This document shows, piece by piece, positions 8,421 to 16,450 of a stretch of 40,461 nt of DNA. Position numbers and translations under genes: made by a program. How positions within the stretch are numbered: the first letter of the stretch is position 1; the number at the start of each line of letters is the position of its first letter. A model generated the notes under the pieces. It searched no databases and was not told where the DNA came from. It was given only the letters and a program-made list of their open reading frames with translations. Origin of the DNA: SAR202 cluster bacterium Io17-Chloro-G4 (GTDB taxonomy: Bacteria > Chloroflexota > Dehalococcoidia > Lucifugimonadales > UBA3495); assembly GCA_002816455.1 (NCBI GenBank), contig MUCR01000062.1, positions 1-40,461 of the forward strand, given 5' to 3'.

Positions 8421-9269
8421 ATGTATGACCTGAGTAACAAAGTAGCGTTGATTACGGGAGCGGGCGGCCGCCACGGCATCGGGCGGTCAATCGCTCTGCG
8501 GTTGGCCCAGGAAGGCGCCGACGTGGTGGTCACCGACATTGAGCAGAGCATGGAAGCGATTCGGCCCGAAGACCGCCAGGCTGGCTGGAACGGGCTACCC
8601 AGCGTTGTAGAGGAAATCGAGGCGCTGGGACGCCAGTCCATGGGGTTGTTTTCCGACGTTTCCGATTCCGCTCAGGTAGCCGACATGATGGGCCGGACCT
8701 TGGACCGGTTCGGCAAAATCGACATTCTGGTGAACAACGCCGGTTCCAGGCCCGGCAAGGACCGGGTACTGGTGGTGGAGTTGGAAGAAGAAGCCCTTGA
8801 CGAGGTTTTGCGGGTCAACGTCCGGGGCACTTTCCTCTGTTCTCAGGCTGTGGCCCGGCACATGATCGCCCGGGGAGGCGGAGGCAAGATAATCGTAATA
8901 TCTTCCGGAGCGGGCAAAAAGGGCATCGCTAAGTACGCCGCCTACTGCGCTTCTAAGTTTGCGCTAATTGGTTTCACTCAGGCCTTATCTCAGGAGCTGG
9001 GCGTTCACAACATAAACGTCAATGCCATCTGCCCGGGGCTAGTAGACACCGAGCGGGTGGACTTTATCGCTGCCGCACTGGCCCCGGAAGGAGAATCGGG
9101 GGCCGAGCACCGGGCAATGATGGTCCGGCACCGGGAGTCCATAATACCCTTGGGCCGGATTGCGCAGGGGGACGACATCGCCCGCCTGGCTGCCTTCCTG
9201 TCTTCCACCGAATCGGACTACATGACCGGCTTGTCCATCAGCGTCTCCGGCGGCACCGAGATGAATTAA
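8421..9269 (+). CDS. Short-chain dehydrogenase/reductase (SDR)
   Basis: Classical SDR oxidoreductase of 282 residues using NAD(P)(H). Nucleotide-binding GAGGRHGIG (13-21), structural NNAG (105-108), catalytic S161/S162, Y175 and K179 (YCASK), and the PGLVDT segment after the active site are all present. The cofactor motif has two extra residues compared with the common TGxxxGIG spacing, as seen in some members. D39 at the end of the second strand would favour NAD(H) over NADP(H). GGAGG six bases before ATG 8421 fixes the start. It stands alone between two genes on the other strand, so the substrate is not suggested by context. Confidence 0.9.
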   Translation: MYDLSNKVALITGAGGRHGIGRSIALRLAQEGADVVVTDIEQSMEAIRPEDRQAGWNGLPSVVEEIEALGRQSMGLFSDVSDSAQVADMMGRTLDRFGKIDILVNNAGSRPGKDRVLVVELEEEALDEVLRVNVRGTFLCSQAVARHMIARGGGGKIIVISSGAGKKGIAKYAAYCASKFALIGFTQALSQELGVHNINVNAICPGLVDTERVDFIAAALAPEGESGAEHRAMMVRHRESIIPLGRIAQGDDIARLAAFLSSTESDYMTGLSISVSGGTEMN

Positions 9270-9390
9270 CGATTCCCAAAATTAACGCCACAGGAATTCG
9301 GCTTGAAGTGTTAGGAATGCCGGGCACAAATTTGTAATTCTGGGCGTAGGGAAGAAATCACATTTAAGGGGATGTTTATTTAGCCTCGTA

Positions 9391-9476
9391 TGTCATACTG
9401 AGCCAGCCTCAGCGGCGAAGTATCTGGGGTTCGGAGTACCCCGAGCCCCAGACCCTTCGCTACACACAGGATGACA
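9391..9476. repeat. Long imperfect inverted repeat ending TGTCAT.CTG (REP-like)
   Basis: Both ends read TGTCATxCTG inwards, with GCGAAG..ATCTGGGG on one arm and its complement CCCCAGA...CTTCGC on the other, giving a long hairpin. The right arm (9449-9476) resembles 27577-27604. It lies in the 267-base gap between the convergent SDR and MFS genes, where no gene is visible. Type and position fit a dispersed REP/MITE-like repeat, possibly also acting as a transcription stop. Confidence 0.6.
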
Positions 9477-9536
9477 CTCTGCGGGTTAGTTGACGGGCTG
9501 CAGTCATTTGACTGTCGAGAACAGTTAGTAAATCCG

Positions 9537-10871
9537 TTATTTAAGCGGTTCCGGCGTCGCCCTGGCAGGCAGCCGGGGCGTTTTGGCCAAGAACACAAAG
9601 GTGGCCGCCAAGAAATATAGACCCGCTAAAGCGAAGTACAATGTGGTATACGGTCCTACTTGCTCCCGGAACAGTGCGCCAAGCGCCGGCCCCAAGCCAA
9701 GCATGGCCGTTTGAAATGGAGCAAACGCACCCAAGATGGTACCGTAGGAGTTCCTACCGTAATACTGGGCTAACATCATGCTTTCCAACGAACCAGCGGG
9801 TCCGGAAACGACACCAAACACCAATGCGAACACAAAGGCCGTTGGGAGAGAGTTAACCGCCGTTAAGAAAAGCGCCGTCGCTCCCGCCGCGACCATGGCG
9901 ATGGCAAGACACTTGCGCGGAGTGATCAAGTCGGCCAGATAGCCCCAACCTAAGTTGCCTATGGCCAGAAAAGTCCCCAAGCTTAGCACACCAGCCGACT
10001 GGGCTTTGGAAAGGCCAACATCGTCGGCCAAGTAGGGCACCAGACTAAATCCGATAGTGCTTGATGCCAGCGTGGCCGTGGCGGCGGTCAGTACCACAAA
10101 CCAGAAAGTCCTGGTGCGGAGCGCCTCCCCGACGCTCCAGCTAAACTCATATTCTCCAGCCTGCCCCGCTCGGCGCAAACCTGCCCGTCCCGTTTGTACT
10201 CCCTCTGCTTGGCTGGCGACTTGACTGGGCCCGGCCCCGTCGGGTAACAGCCCGATGTCCTCAGGACGGCGCCGCATCAGCAGAAATACTGGTGCAATCA
10301 ATATTAGGCTAAGAATCCCCATATATCGGTAGGCAGCGCGCCAACCCCAATGGATTGCGATAAAGGAAATTATCTGAATATTGATGGCGCCGCTAATGGG
10401 ACGGAATGTGGAGATTAGGGCCAAGGCCATGTTACGTCGGCGGAAGAAAAAGTTAACGGCGGCAGTCCTTGGAACGACTCCCACAAGCACGGGATTGCTA
10501 ATGGCCCGACCAACAATGTAAGCCGCAAAGAATTGCCATATTGCCTGGGTGCCAGCGATGGAGAAGAATGAGATTGCGGCTATAACCAGGCCGATGGACA
10601 TCAACCAACGGGGACCGTGGCGGTCGGCCAAGTGACCGATGAACGGAGCTAATAGTCCCGAGGTCCAAGTGCCCGCAGTGACGGCAATAGATATGTTGCT
10701 CGCCTTCCAACCCGTATCGTCTGTTATGAACACCTGAATGCCGCCCAATACTACCTGAGTGACGCCGGATGCGGCGAAGGCAGCCAGAAAGCTGATGGCC
10801 AAGATCAGCCAACCGTAATAAAAAGGGGCGCCCGGTCTCCAATTGGAAACGGAATTCAGCAAAGAATTCAT
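9537..10871 (-). CDS. Major facilitator superfamily transporter (monocarboxylate/OFA-like)
   Basis: Secondary transporter of 444 residues with twelve predicted membrane helices in two six-helix halves. The opening FYYGWLILAISFLAAFAASG is typical of the monocarboxylate/oxalate-formate antiporter-like group. The loop after helix 2 carries GHLADRHGPRWLM, close to the MFS signature GxLaDrxGrr. A hydrophilic central loop (about residues 205-235) separates the halves. The start at 10871 is not backed by a strong ribosome site. It is transcribed alone, convergent with the SDR and divergent from the CDF exporter. An organic-acid substrate is suggested by family only. Confidence 0.85.
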   Translation of the reverse strand: MNSLLNSVSNWRPGAPFYYGWLILAISFLAAFAASGVTQVVLGGIQVFITDDTGWKASNISIAVTAGTWTSGLLAPFIGHLADRHGPRWLMSIGLVIAAISFFSIAGTQAIWQFFAAYIVGRAISNPVLVGVVPRTAAVNFFFRRRNMALALISTFRPISGAINIQIISFIAIHWGWRAAYRYMGILSLILIAPVFLLMRRRPEDIGLLPDGAGPSQVASQAEGVQTGRAGLRRAGQAGEYEFSWSVGEALRTRTFWFVVLTAATATLASSTIGFSLVPYLADDVGLSKAQSAGVLSLGTFLAIGNLGWGYLADLITPRKCLAIAMVAAGATALFLTAVNSLPTAFVFALVFGVVSGPAGSLESMMLAQYYGRNSYGTILGAFAPFQTAMLGLGPALGALFREQVGPYTTLYFALAGLYFLAATFVFLAKTPRLPARATPEPLK

Positions 10872-11123
10872 GCCGGATTACCCAGATTGGGAGTCATTTC
10901 GGAGGCCGTGGTTCTGCTTTGTCTCTACAATTCTACTTGGCGCCAACCTCGGCCAGAGAAACCAATAATACTCTCAGAGGCTCCGCTGAGCCAGTAAATC
11001 GGAACCTAACTTTGCTTAATTTGGGCTCGTAACTGCTACGATGGACCGTCTCCGGCTTCGTCCTCATGCCCGATGTGATTGGTCCAAGCCGGAAATAATC
11101 CTACCGCCAAGGCAAAACTTGAG

Positions 11124-12233
11124 ATGATTTATGATTGTCTCATTAAAGACCTAGATGAGGCCAAACGCATGTTAGGCCACGAGCACCCTGGCGAAGAGCA
11201 ATCTCAAAGTCCTGAGGACCGCGGCCACGGCCACACTCACGGGGCGTTGGACCGAGCAATCTTAAATAGCGAGCGGGGAATCTGGGCCACAAAGGTTTCA
11301 TTGGTCGTACTGATCGCTACGGCGGCCATGCAGGTGGTTCTTGTTGTCGTCACTGGAAGCGTGGCGCTGCTGGCAGACACAATTCACAACTTCAGCGATG
11401 CCGCCACGGCCCTTCCCCTATGGGCTGCGTTTACCCTGAGCAGGCGGCCTCCCAGCCGCCGGTTCAGCTACGGTTTGGGCCGGGCGGAAGATTTGGCGGG
11501 CCTATTGATCGTGGGGGCCATTTTAACCACAGGCATTATCGCTGCGGTCGTCTCCATTGGGCGACTTTTCGACCCGCCGGAAGTGGAATACATTTGGGCG
11601 GTGGTGCTGGCTTCAATCGTTGGGTTCATAGGCAACGAAGCGGTCGCCCTATTCAGAATCAAGATCGGTAAAGAAATCGGCAGCGCAGCCCTAGTAGCGG
11701 ACGGCTATCACGCCCGAGTTGACGGATTGACCAGCCTGGCGGTTTTGGCTGGCGCCATCGGCGTATGGTTAGGCGCGCCTTTGGCGGACCCGATAGCCGG
11801 TGTCGTAATCAGCGTGGCCATTTTCCGCATCGTGCTCGAATCGGGCAAATCGGTGATTTCTCGGCTGATGGACGGCGTAGAGCCCGAGGTTTTGGATGAA
11901 GTGCGGACGGTAACAGACGCCACCGACGGTGTAGAGGAAGTGACCCAGATCCGGGTTAGATGGTCAGGTCACAGCCTGCTGGCTGAGGTGAACATATCCG
12001 TTAATCCGGACCTGTCGGTGGAGGAAGGTCACCGGATTGCTCAAGAGACTCATCAAAGGCTATTGGACCGCTTGCAATACTTGGCCAACGCCACGATACA
12101 CGTAGACCCAATGGGGGCTTCCGGCGAGGAACACCACCAAGTAATGCCGCAGGACAATGGGGACCATCATGAAGAACATGACGGAGAACACATCCACCAC
12201 GGCGAAGAAGGAGAGGAACCGCACGGGAATTAA
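11124..12233 (+). CDS. Cation diffusion facilitator (CDF) metal exporter with His-rich termini
   Basis: Proton-coupled exporter of Zn(II) or related divalent metals. From ATG 11124 (369 residues): N-terminal His stretch GHGHTHG (35-40), six membrane helices, transport site H88/D92 in helix 2 (ADTIHNFSD) and H196/D200 in helix 5 (ADGYHARVD), cytoplasmic domain from about residue 270, and a tail rich in His, Asp and Glu (HHEEHDGEHIHHGEE). The His-Asp/His-Asp pair is the arrangement known from zinc-transporting members. The frame stays open to TTG 11079, which would add 15 residues, but neither start has a strong ribosome site. A zinc exporter fits the two zinc-type importers in the same window. 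Confidence 0.9.
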   Translation: MIYDCLIKDLDEAKRMLGHEHPGEEQSQSPEDRGHGHTHGALDRAILNSERGIWATKVSLVVLIATAAMQVVLVVVTGSVALLADTIHNFSDAATALPLWAAFTLSRRPPSRRFSYGLGRAEDLAGLLIVGAILTTGIIAAVVSIGRLFDPPEVEYIWAVVLASIVGFIGNEAVALFRIKIGKEIGSAALVADGYHARVDGLTSLAVLAGAIGVWLGAPLADPIAGVVISVAIFRIVLESGKSVISRLMDGVEPEVLDEVRTVTDATDGVEEVTQIRVRWSGHSLLAEVNISVNPDLSVEEGHRIAQETHQRLLDRLQYLANATIHVDPMGASGEEHHQVMPQDNGDHHEEHDGEHIHHGEEGEEPHGN

Positions 12234-12437
12234 ATGTGATTAGCCCCACCAGAGGGCAATTTCTAGAGCAAAATTATTCCTCCGTGGTATTCTGACACTA
12301 TTGGGGCAAGGCACCCTTCGAGTGAGAAGGGACTGTTCGGATTATTAGCTTTGACTTCGGGTTGCGGCTATACCGGCCAGCGACCCCATTTTGCCCGTGC
12401 ATTTCACAACTTGGGCATCCAACAGAAAACCGAAATT

Positions 12438-12457
12438 ATCACCGCAAATTTGGTGAT
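12438..12457 (+). promoter_or_regulatory. Small hairpin before gatC
   Basis: Arms ATCACC and GGTGAT around an 8-base AT-rich loop, immediately followed by AATTGATACT and the gatC ribosome site. The 254-base gap from 12234 otherwise shows no gene or clear promoter. Confidence 0.3.
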
Positions 12458-12487
12458 GAGAATTGATACTTTAAGGGAGGACTAGCC

Positions 12488-12778
12488 ATGCCCTTAGACC
12501 GTGCCGACGTTGAGCAGATCGCTATCTTGGCGCGCATCGGGCTGACATCGGAAGAAGTGGAGATGTTTCGGGAGCAGCTGTCCGACATTCTGGAGCAGTT
12601 CGAGACACTCAAGGACGTGGACACCACTGGCGTTGCCGCCACCGGCCACTCCGGTCAACTCCAGACCGTGTTGCGTGACGACGTGCCGGAGGATTCTCTC
12701 GAGCAAGACCAAGTGCTCAGCAACGCTCCTCGCCGGGAGGGACCGCTTTTCCGGGTCAAAGCGGTGTTAGAGGAGTAA
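12488..12778 (+). CDS. gatC: Asp/Glu-tRNA amidotransferase subunit C
   Basis: Small subunit that wraps around GatA and tethers it to GatB in the GatCAB amidotransferase, which converts Glu-tRNA(Gln) or Asp-tRNA(Asn) to the amidated form. At 96 residues it has the standard length, with the family opening ([29 protein letters not shown]) and ending ([18 protein letters not shown]). GGGAGG ahead of ATG 12488 supports the start. It is followed by gatA after five bases. GatB is not in this window. Confidence 0.95.
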   Translation: MPLDRADVEQIAILARIGLTSEEVEMFREQLSDILEQFETLKDVDTTGVAATGHSGQLQTVLRDDVPEDSLEQDQVLSNAPRREGPLFRVKAVLEE

Positions 12779-12783
12779 AACCG

Positions 12784-14241
12784 GTGGCCGATTTTAAGTA
12801 TTTGACCATTGCGGAAGCCCGCCAAAGTTTAGACCAGCGGGAAGTGAGCTCCGTGGAACTGACTCAAGCCTGCCTGGACCGCATCAACCAAGTGGAAGAC
12901 CGGGTAAAGTCTTTTGTCACCTTGACACCCGACTTGGCGCTCCAGCAAGCCGAGGAAGCCGACCGCCTCATCAGCAGCGGCGCCGCCGGGCCCTTGACCG
13001 GAATCCCGGTGCAAGTCAAAGACGTCATGTGCACCCAGGGCATTCGGACCACATGCTCGTCCCGAATGCTGGAAAACTTTGTCCCCGTTTACGACGCCAC
13101 CGCCGTGGGGAAACTGCTTGAACAGGGAATAGTGCTGTTGGGCAAAGGGAACATGGATGAGTTTGCGATGGGGTCGTCCACAGAAAACTCCGCTTTCTTC
13201 CCAACTCATAACCCATGGAACTTAGAACGGGTCCCGGGAGGGAGCAGCGGCGGCCCAGCAGCTTCGGTGGCGGCCGGAGAGGCGCTTTTCTCCCTGGGTT
13301 CTGACACCGGAGGGAGCATCCGCCAGCCAGCTTCTTTCTGCGGTGTGGTCGGACTCAAACCCACTTATGGTTTGGTTAGCAGATTTGGCTTGGTGGCCTT
13401 CGCATCTTCCTTGGACCAGATTGGCCCCGTAACCAAAGACGTAGCCGACTGCGCATTGGTGCTGAACGCCATCGCCGGCCACGACCCCAGAGACGCAACT
13501 TCCTTGCCACTGGATAAGAAGGACTATACTGCGGCGCTGGGGTCAGGGGTGGAGGGATTGAGGCTGGGAGTGCCTGAAGAATACTTTGTGGAGGGTATGG
13601 AAGACGGCACCCGGGGGGCTGTGGAGGCGGCGATAGAAATTCTACGGGGAATGGGCGCGAACGTTAAACCGGTGTCGTTGCCCACGACAAAAAACGCTCT
13701 GGCCTGCTACTACATAATCGCCCCATCCGAGTGCTCGGCCAACCTAGCCCGTTACGACGGGGTCAAATACGGCTATTCCTATCAGGATGCCGACAACATG
13801 TGGGAGGACCTGGAGAAGACTCGCCAGCACGGCTTCGGCCCGGAAGTCCGCCGCCGTATCATGCTGGGCACCTACGCCTTGTCCACCGGCTACTACGATG
13901 CCTATTACCTGAAAGCGCAGCAGGTGCGAACATTAATCCGGGAGGACTTTGCCCGAGTCTTCCAAGAAGTAGACGCGTTGGTCGCTCCTGTGTCTCCCAC
14001 GGTGGCTTTCGCCTTAGGCGAGAAGACCTCCGACCCGGTGCAGATGTATTTGAGCGACGTTTGCACGCTGCCGCCCAATATTGCCGGCCTACCCTCTATG
14101 TCGGTGCCTTGCGGGTTCGACCAAGGGCTGCCCGTGGGACTTCAATTAATTGGGCCCCATCTGTCTGAGGAAACTCTACTCAGGGTGGCCTATGCCTACC
14201 AGCAAGAAACTGATTGGCACCTAGCCACACCGGAGCTTTAG
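12784..14241 (+). CDS. gatA: Asp/Glu-tRNA amidotransferase subunit A
   Basis: Glutaminase subunit that releases ammonia for tRNA-bound Glu or Asp. The amidase-signature triad is complete: K79 (QVKD), cis-S154 in PGGSSGG and nucleophile S178 in SDTGGSIR, at the same numbers as in Staphylococcus aureus GatA. Length 485 is normal. The start is GTG 12784 with GAGGAG upstream, five bases after gatC, so the two genes are coupled. Since an asparaginyl-tRNA synthetase is encoded at 16451, the complex is probably needed mainly for Gln-tRNA(Gln), as in many bacteria lacking GlnRS. That is inference, because the rest of the genome is not visible. Confidence 0.95.
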   Translation: MADFKYLTIAEARQSLDQREVSSVELTQACLDRINQVEDRVKSFVTLTPDLALQQAEEADRLISSGAAGPLTGIPVQVKDVMCTQGIRTTCSSRMLENFVPVYDATAVGKLLEQGIVLLGKGNMDEFAMGSSTENSAFFPTHNPWNLERVPGGSSGGPAASVAAGEALFSLGSDTGGSIRQPASFCGVVGLKPTYGLVSRFGLVAFASSLDQIGPVTKDVADCALVLNAIAGHDPRDATSLPLDKKDYTAALGSGVEGLRLGVPEEYFVEGMEDGTRGAVEAAIEILRGMGANVKPVSLPTTKNALACYYIIAPSECSANLARYDGVKYGYSYQDADNMWEDLEKTRQHGFGPEVRRRIMLGTYALSTGYYDAYYLKAQQVRTLIREDFARVFQEVDALVAPVSPTVAFALGEKTSDPVQMYLSDVCTLPPNIAGLPSMSVPCGFDQGLPVGLQLIGPHLSEETLLRVAYAYQQETDWHLATPEL

Positions 14242-14297
14242 GGAGGTGTGACAAACCGTTGTGGGTCGCCTTCTAAAAGAGGTCAATTCAAGAGGTA

Positions 14298-14339
14298 GAC
14301 GACTATGGGGACGCACCGACGTGCGGCCCCATAGTCGTC
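14298..14339. repeat. Large inverted repeat downstream of gatA
   Basis: Outer arms GACGACTATGGGG (14298-14310) and its exact complement (14327-14339), with an inner pair CGCAC/GTGCG. This is a very stable hairpin between the converging gatA and 14341 genes. The sequence GTAG..GACGACTATGGGG resembles dispersed intergenic palindromes, and no T-tract follows, so it may be a repeat that doubles as a transcript end. Confidence 0.55.
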
Positions 14340-14340
14340 C

Positions 14341-14682
14341 CTACAGGAACCCCCGCATGACTGCGTCCATGGCGGACATTTCCCTGGCGTTCAGGTTCCG
14401 GGACTCGCGGTACCAGAACTTTCCGGGAAGAGAAAGACCAACCTGGAATGATGCCGCCCTTAACGCCTGAAACGACCTGCCAAACAGGCCCGGCTTTTTG
14501 CCGTGAATTTCGGGCGATTTGGTGATTTCTTCCACGTTAAGTTCATCTGAAGTTATGCGGCTGAACGCCACTTCCGGCCCAGGTGCTCGTGTCGCGACGC
14601 CGGTTGCGATTACCGATGGCTCATCGGTGATTGGTTCAATTGTCGTTGGTTCCAATACTGCGTTGGTCAACTTCTTAGTCAC
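14341..14682 (-). CDS. Unrecognised small protein (113 aa)
   Basis: I do not recognise the family. The N-terminal half is rich in Thr, Pro, Val and Glu and probably disordered. The C-terminal half is basic and aromatic (KKPGLFGRSFQALRAASFQVG, LPGKFWYRESRN), with no membrane helix or Cys/His metal motif. The start would be GTG 14682 with only a weak ribosome site. It lies 60 bases downstream of the 77-residue gene at 14743-14976 on the same strand, behind the promoter at 15103-15131, so the pair probably forms an operon. Like its neighbour it pairs a disordered N-terminus with a short basic/aromatic C-terminus. Stop lies at the large palindrome 14298-14339. Confidence 0.5.
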   Translation of the reverse strand: MTKKLTNAVLEPTTIEPITDEPSVIATGVATRAPGPEVAFSRITSDELNVEEITKSPEIHGKKPGLFGRSFQALRAASFQVGLSLPGKFWYRESRNLNAREMSAMDAVMRGFL

Positions 14683-14742
14683 CTCGTTAATATGCGTGGC
14701 CGGGTGGGATCAGCCGAATTTAAAGCACAAGATGGGCCGGGC

Positions 14743-14976
14743 TTATATCCTAAACTGGGTCCAATACCCGGTCGTGAGCTTGTATTCAGCGTATTCCTCA
14801 GCCCATCGGAACATTTTGGCCCAAAATCCATTAGAAACCTGTGGGGCTTCCAATGCCTCTTGGAAAACAGCTGGGATTTCCTTCTGTTTTGGCTGAACTT
14901 CGCTCTGCCGTACTGCGGGCGCGGGGGTAATTGCCGAGTTCGAAATGATCCTTTCCTGAGTTGCTTGGGTAGCCAT
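14743..14976 (-). CDS. Unrecognised small protein (77 aa)
   Basis: No family recognised. Residues 1-45 are Gln/Pro/Ala/Glu-rich and likely disordered. The end (NGFWAKMFRWAEEYAEYKLTT, then GYWTQFRI) is strongly aromatic and could form an amphipathic helix. No signal peptide or membrane helix. Support for a real gene: ATG 14976 follows AGGATAGGTG, and a near-consensus promoter (15103-15131) points at it with a leader of about 120 bases. It is divergent from an HxlR regulator at 15226, which is a common arrangement for a regulator and its target. Confidence 0.55.
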   Translation of the reverse strand: MATQATQERIISNSAITPAPAVRQSEVQPKQKEIPAVFQEALEAPQVSNGFWAKMFRWAEEYAEYKLTTGYWTQFRI

Positions 14977-15052
14977 GATTCACCTATCCTGTGTATGATT
15001 TGCCCCACTTGGAGGCGTTTTGACTAGTTTGCAGTTAACAAAAACAATTAAT

Positions 15053-15085
15053 TAGCATGTGCTATTTGATTTGTTACTTGCTATT
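15053..15085. promoter_or_regulatory. Candidate HxlR operator
   Basis: Palindrome TAGCA-TG-TGCTA (15053-15064), and direct repeats TGCTATT at 15060-15066 and 15079-15085, 19 bases apart. It lies between the divergent HxlR gene and the small-protein operon, just downstream of the latter's start of transcription, where a bound repressor would block elongation or initiation. Confidence 0.4.
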
Positions 15086-15102
15086 CTCTAGTTAATAATG
15101 AT

Positions 15103-15131
15103 AGTATAGTGAAGTCGCTAAACATTGTCAA
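15103..15131 (-). promoter_or_regulatory. Sigma-70 promoter for the small-protein operon
   Basis: Reading leftwards: -35 TTGACA (15131-15126), 17-base spacer, -10 TATACT (15108-15103). This is a near-perfect match. The expected start is close to 15096, giving an untranslated leader of about 120 bases before ATG 14976. Confidence 0.75.
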
Positions 15132-15225
15132 GCCCCTAATTTTTAGTTAGAATGTACCATCGTCAATCGATCGGTATGAGGCCAGCGGCAAACCTTCTGG
15201 TTAATCCGAAAAGCAGAGAGGTAGT

Positions 15226-15567
15226 ATGGACTGCCAAGAGCCCTGTCCCCGCTACGAGCGGGCTATGAACATTCTGGGGAAAAAGTGGACCTGCATAATG
15301 CTCAGATGTTTGATGGAAGAGCCTCGACGCTTTTCCGACATCTCGGCATATGTGCCAGGTCTCAGCGATCGTCTTCTCTCCCAACGCCTTCAGGAGTTGG
15401 AAGAAGCGGGCATCGTCGACCGGCAAGTGTACGCTCAGCGGCCGGTGGTCGTAATGTACTCGTTGACCGAGAAAGGCGAGGCTTTGCGTCAGGTGGTTAG
15501 CGCCATCCAATCATGGGCGGACGATTGGGAGCGCATGGACGCTGCTCCCGCTAAAGTTACCGCCTGA
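15226..15567 (+). CDS. HxlR-family transcriptional regulator
   Basis: MarR-like winged-helix regulator of 113 residues. The hallmark N-terminus CPxxxxxxxLGKKW is present (C7, then ILGKKWTCIMLRCL), with recognition helix in LSDRLLSQRLQELEEAGIVDR and wing RPVVVMYSLTEKGEAL. C3 and C7 at the N-terminus are positions where some HxlR proteins sense aldehydes or oxidants by thiol chemistry. GAGAGG four bases before ATG 15226 supports the start. It is divergent from two unrecognised small genes, and the shared intergenic region holds a palindrome and direct repeats that could be its operator. Confidence 0.92.
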   Translation: MDCQEPCPRYERAMNILGKKWTCIMLRCLMEEPRRFSDISAYVPGLSDRLLSQRLQELEEAGIVDRQVYAQRPVVVMYSLTEKGEALRQVVSAIQSWADDWERMDAAPAKVTA

Positions 15568-15623
15568 ACTTCTATGTATGTTGGCCCCTTGGTGAGCTGG
15601 CGGCTAATTAGCACTGATCCCGC

Positions 15624-15929
15624 TCAAGCTGGTTTCGCCAGTATCCGTACGTCCTTTTCTAGCCGGTGCCCCAGCCGGTCTCTCTCTACCTCCAGATCAT
15701 AACCTGATTGGAGGTTCAGCCAAAAACGGTCCGAGGTACCAAAGTGGCGGGAAAGGCGAAGGGCTGTGTCTGCAGTTATCGAGCGTTTGCCGTGGACTAT
15801 CTGGTTGATGCGGCGAGGATGGACACCCAAGTCCTTTGCCAGCCGGTACTGGCTGATCCCGTAAGGTTTCATGAACTCTTCGAATAGAACTTCTCCCGGG
15901 TGAACTGGAGCCAATTTGCCGCTTTTCAT
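15624..15929 (-). CDS. higA: HigA-type antitoxin
   Basis: XRE-family DNA-binding antitoxin of 101 residues. The opening APVHPGEVLFEEFMKPYGISQYRLAKDLGV and the helix-turn-helix RRINQIVHGKRSITADTALRLSRHFGTS are characteristic of the HigA/VapI group, followed by the typical RFWLNLQSGYDLE. It neutralises the HigB toxin encoded eight bases upstream and represses the shared promoter together with it. ATG 15929 is preceded by GGAG at the right distance. Toxin-before-antitoxin order is normal for higBA. Confidence 0.93.
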   Translation of the reverse strand: MKSGKLAPVHPGEVLFEEFMKPYGISQYRLAKDLGVHPRRINQIVHGKRSITADTALRLSRHFGTSDRFWLNLQSGYDLEVERDRLGHRLEKDVRILAKPA

Positions 15930-15937
15930 ATTTGCTC

Positions 15938-16219
15938 CTAATGGTAATCGACTATCTCAACGTCGTAGGTGTCGCCGTCGGCCCATCTGAAACATATCCT
16001 CCACCGATCGTTAATGCGAATGCTATGTTCACCTGCTCGATCGCCAGACAAGGCTTCTAGGTGGTTTCCTGGTGGCGCTCTCAGGTCTTGTATGGATTCC
16101 GCTGCGTCAAGGATTGCCAGCTTTCGCTGTGCGCTACGCTGGATCTCAAGTGATAGCTTACGCACTCTACTGCGTAGAAACACTTTCTCGGTTTCGTCGT
16201 CGCGAAAGCTCCTAATCAC
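15938..16219 (-). CDS. higB: HigB-type toxin (RelE-fold mRNA interferase)
   Basis: Ribosome-dependent endoribonuclease of the RelE/HigB superfamily. From GTG 16219 the product is 93 residues, the usual size, beginning with the family's VIRSFRDDETEKVF and ending IRINDRWRICFRW...YDVEIVDYH. R and K residues of the RelE-type active surface are present (the ND-R-WRI-CFRW strand). The frame is open upstream to 16330, but the added residues do not match the family and would precede the promoter. The promoter's expected start is only about three bases before GTG 16219, so the message may be practically leaderless. Confidence 0.93.
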   Translation of the reverse strand: MIRSFRDDETEKVFLRSRVRKLSLEIQRSAQRKLAILDAAESIQDLRAPPGNHLEALSGDRAGEHSIRINDRWRICFRWADGDTYDVEIVDYH

Positions 16220-16228
16220 CGTGTTATG

Positions 16229-16257
16229 ATAATAGCGCTTCACGCTATTAGCGTCAA
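16229..16257 (-). promoter_or_regulatory. higBA promoter with operator in its spacer
   Basis: Leftward promoter: -35 TTGACG (16257-16252), 17-base spacer, -10 TATTAT (16234-16229). A perfect inverted repeat, TAATAGCG / CGCTATTA around 5 bases, covers 16230-16250, that is the spacer and most of the -10. This is the expected place for HigA or HigBA autorepression. Confidence 0.7.
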
Positions 16258-16398
16258 CCGCTATTACCGAGTCCGCGCCAGCCAGGGAACCAGATGTTAA
16301 TCGAGTCCTTGCCGCCCTCAGGAATCGCAAGCCGATATCGCATGGTAATTAACCGTCGGCTTGCTGAGAGGTCGGTATCTTCTCGTGCAGCTTAAGGG

Positions 16399-16427
16399 TT
16401 GGACGGTGGCGACACTGATGCTAGAAT
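16399..16427 (+). promoter_or_regulatory. Candidate asnS promoter
   Basis: -35 TTGGAC (16399-16404), 17-base spacer, -10 TAGAAT (16422-16427). Transcription would start near 16434, directly before the AGGAGG ribosome site at 16435-16440. Supports ATG 16451 over any upstream start. Confidence 0.5.
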
Positions 16428-16450
16428 TGCAGACAGGAGGAACGAGAGCC

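Noticed and set aside
12461-12470. AATTGATACT, identical to part of the candidate Zur box, before gatC
   Set aside because: Only a half-site without a partner arm, and no reason for metal control of gatCA; probably chance.
12234-12487. T-box or other riboswitch before gatC
   Set aside because: No T-box core sequence or terminator/antiterminator pair could be made out.
14519-15027. Plus-strand frames opposite the two small proteins
   Set aside because: No ribosome sites, and the promoter evidence favours the minus strand.
16220-16330. Longer N-terminus for HigB
   Set aside because: Would read through the higBA promoter and operator; family length fits GTG 16219.
16361-16450. Longer N-terminus for asparaginyl-tRNA synthetase
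   Set aside because: Promoter and ribosome site lie inside this stretch, and the family starts at the ATG at 16451.
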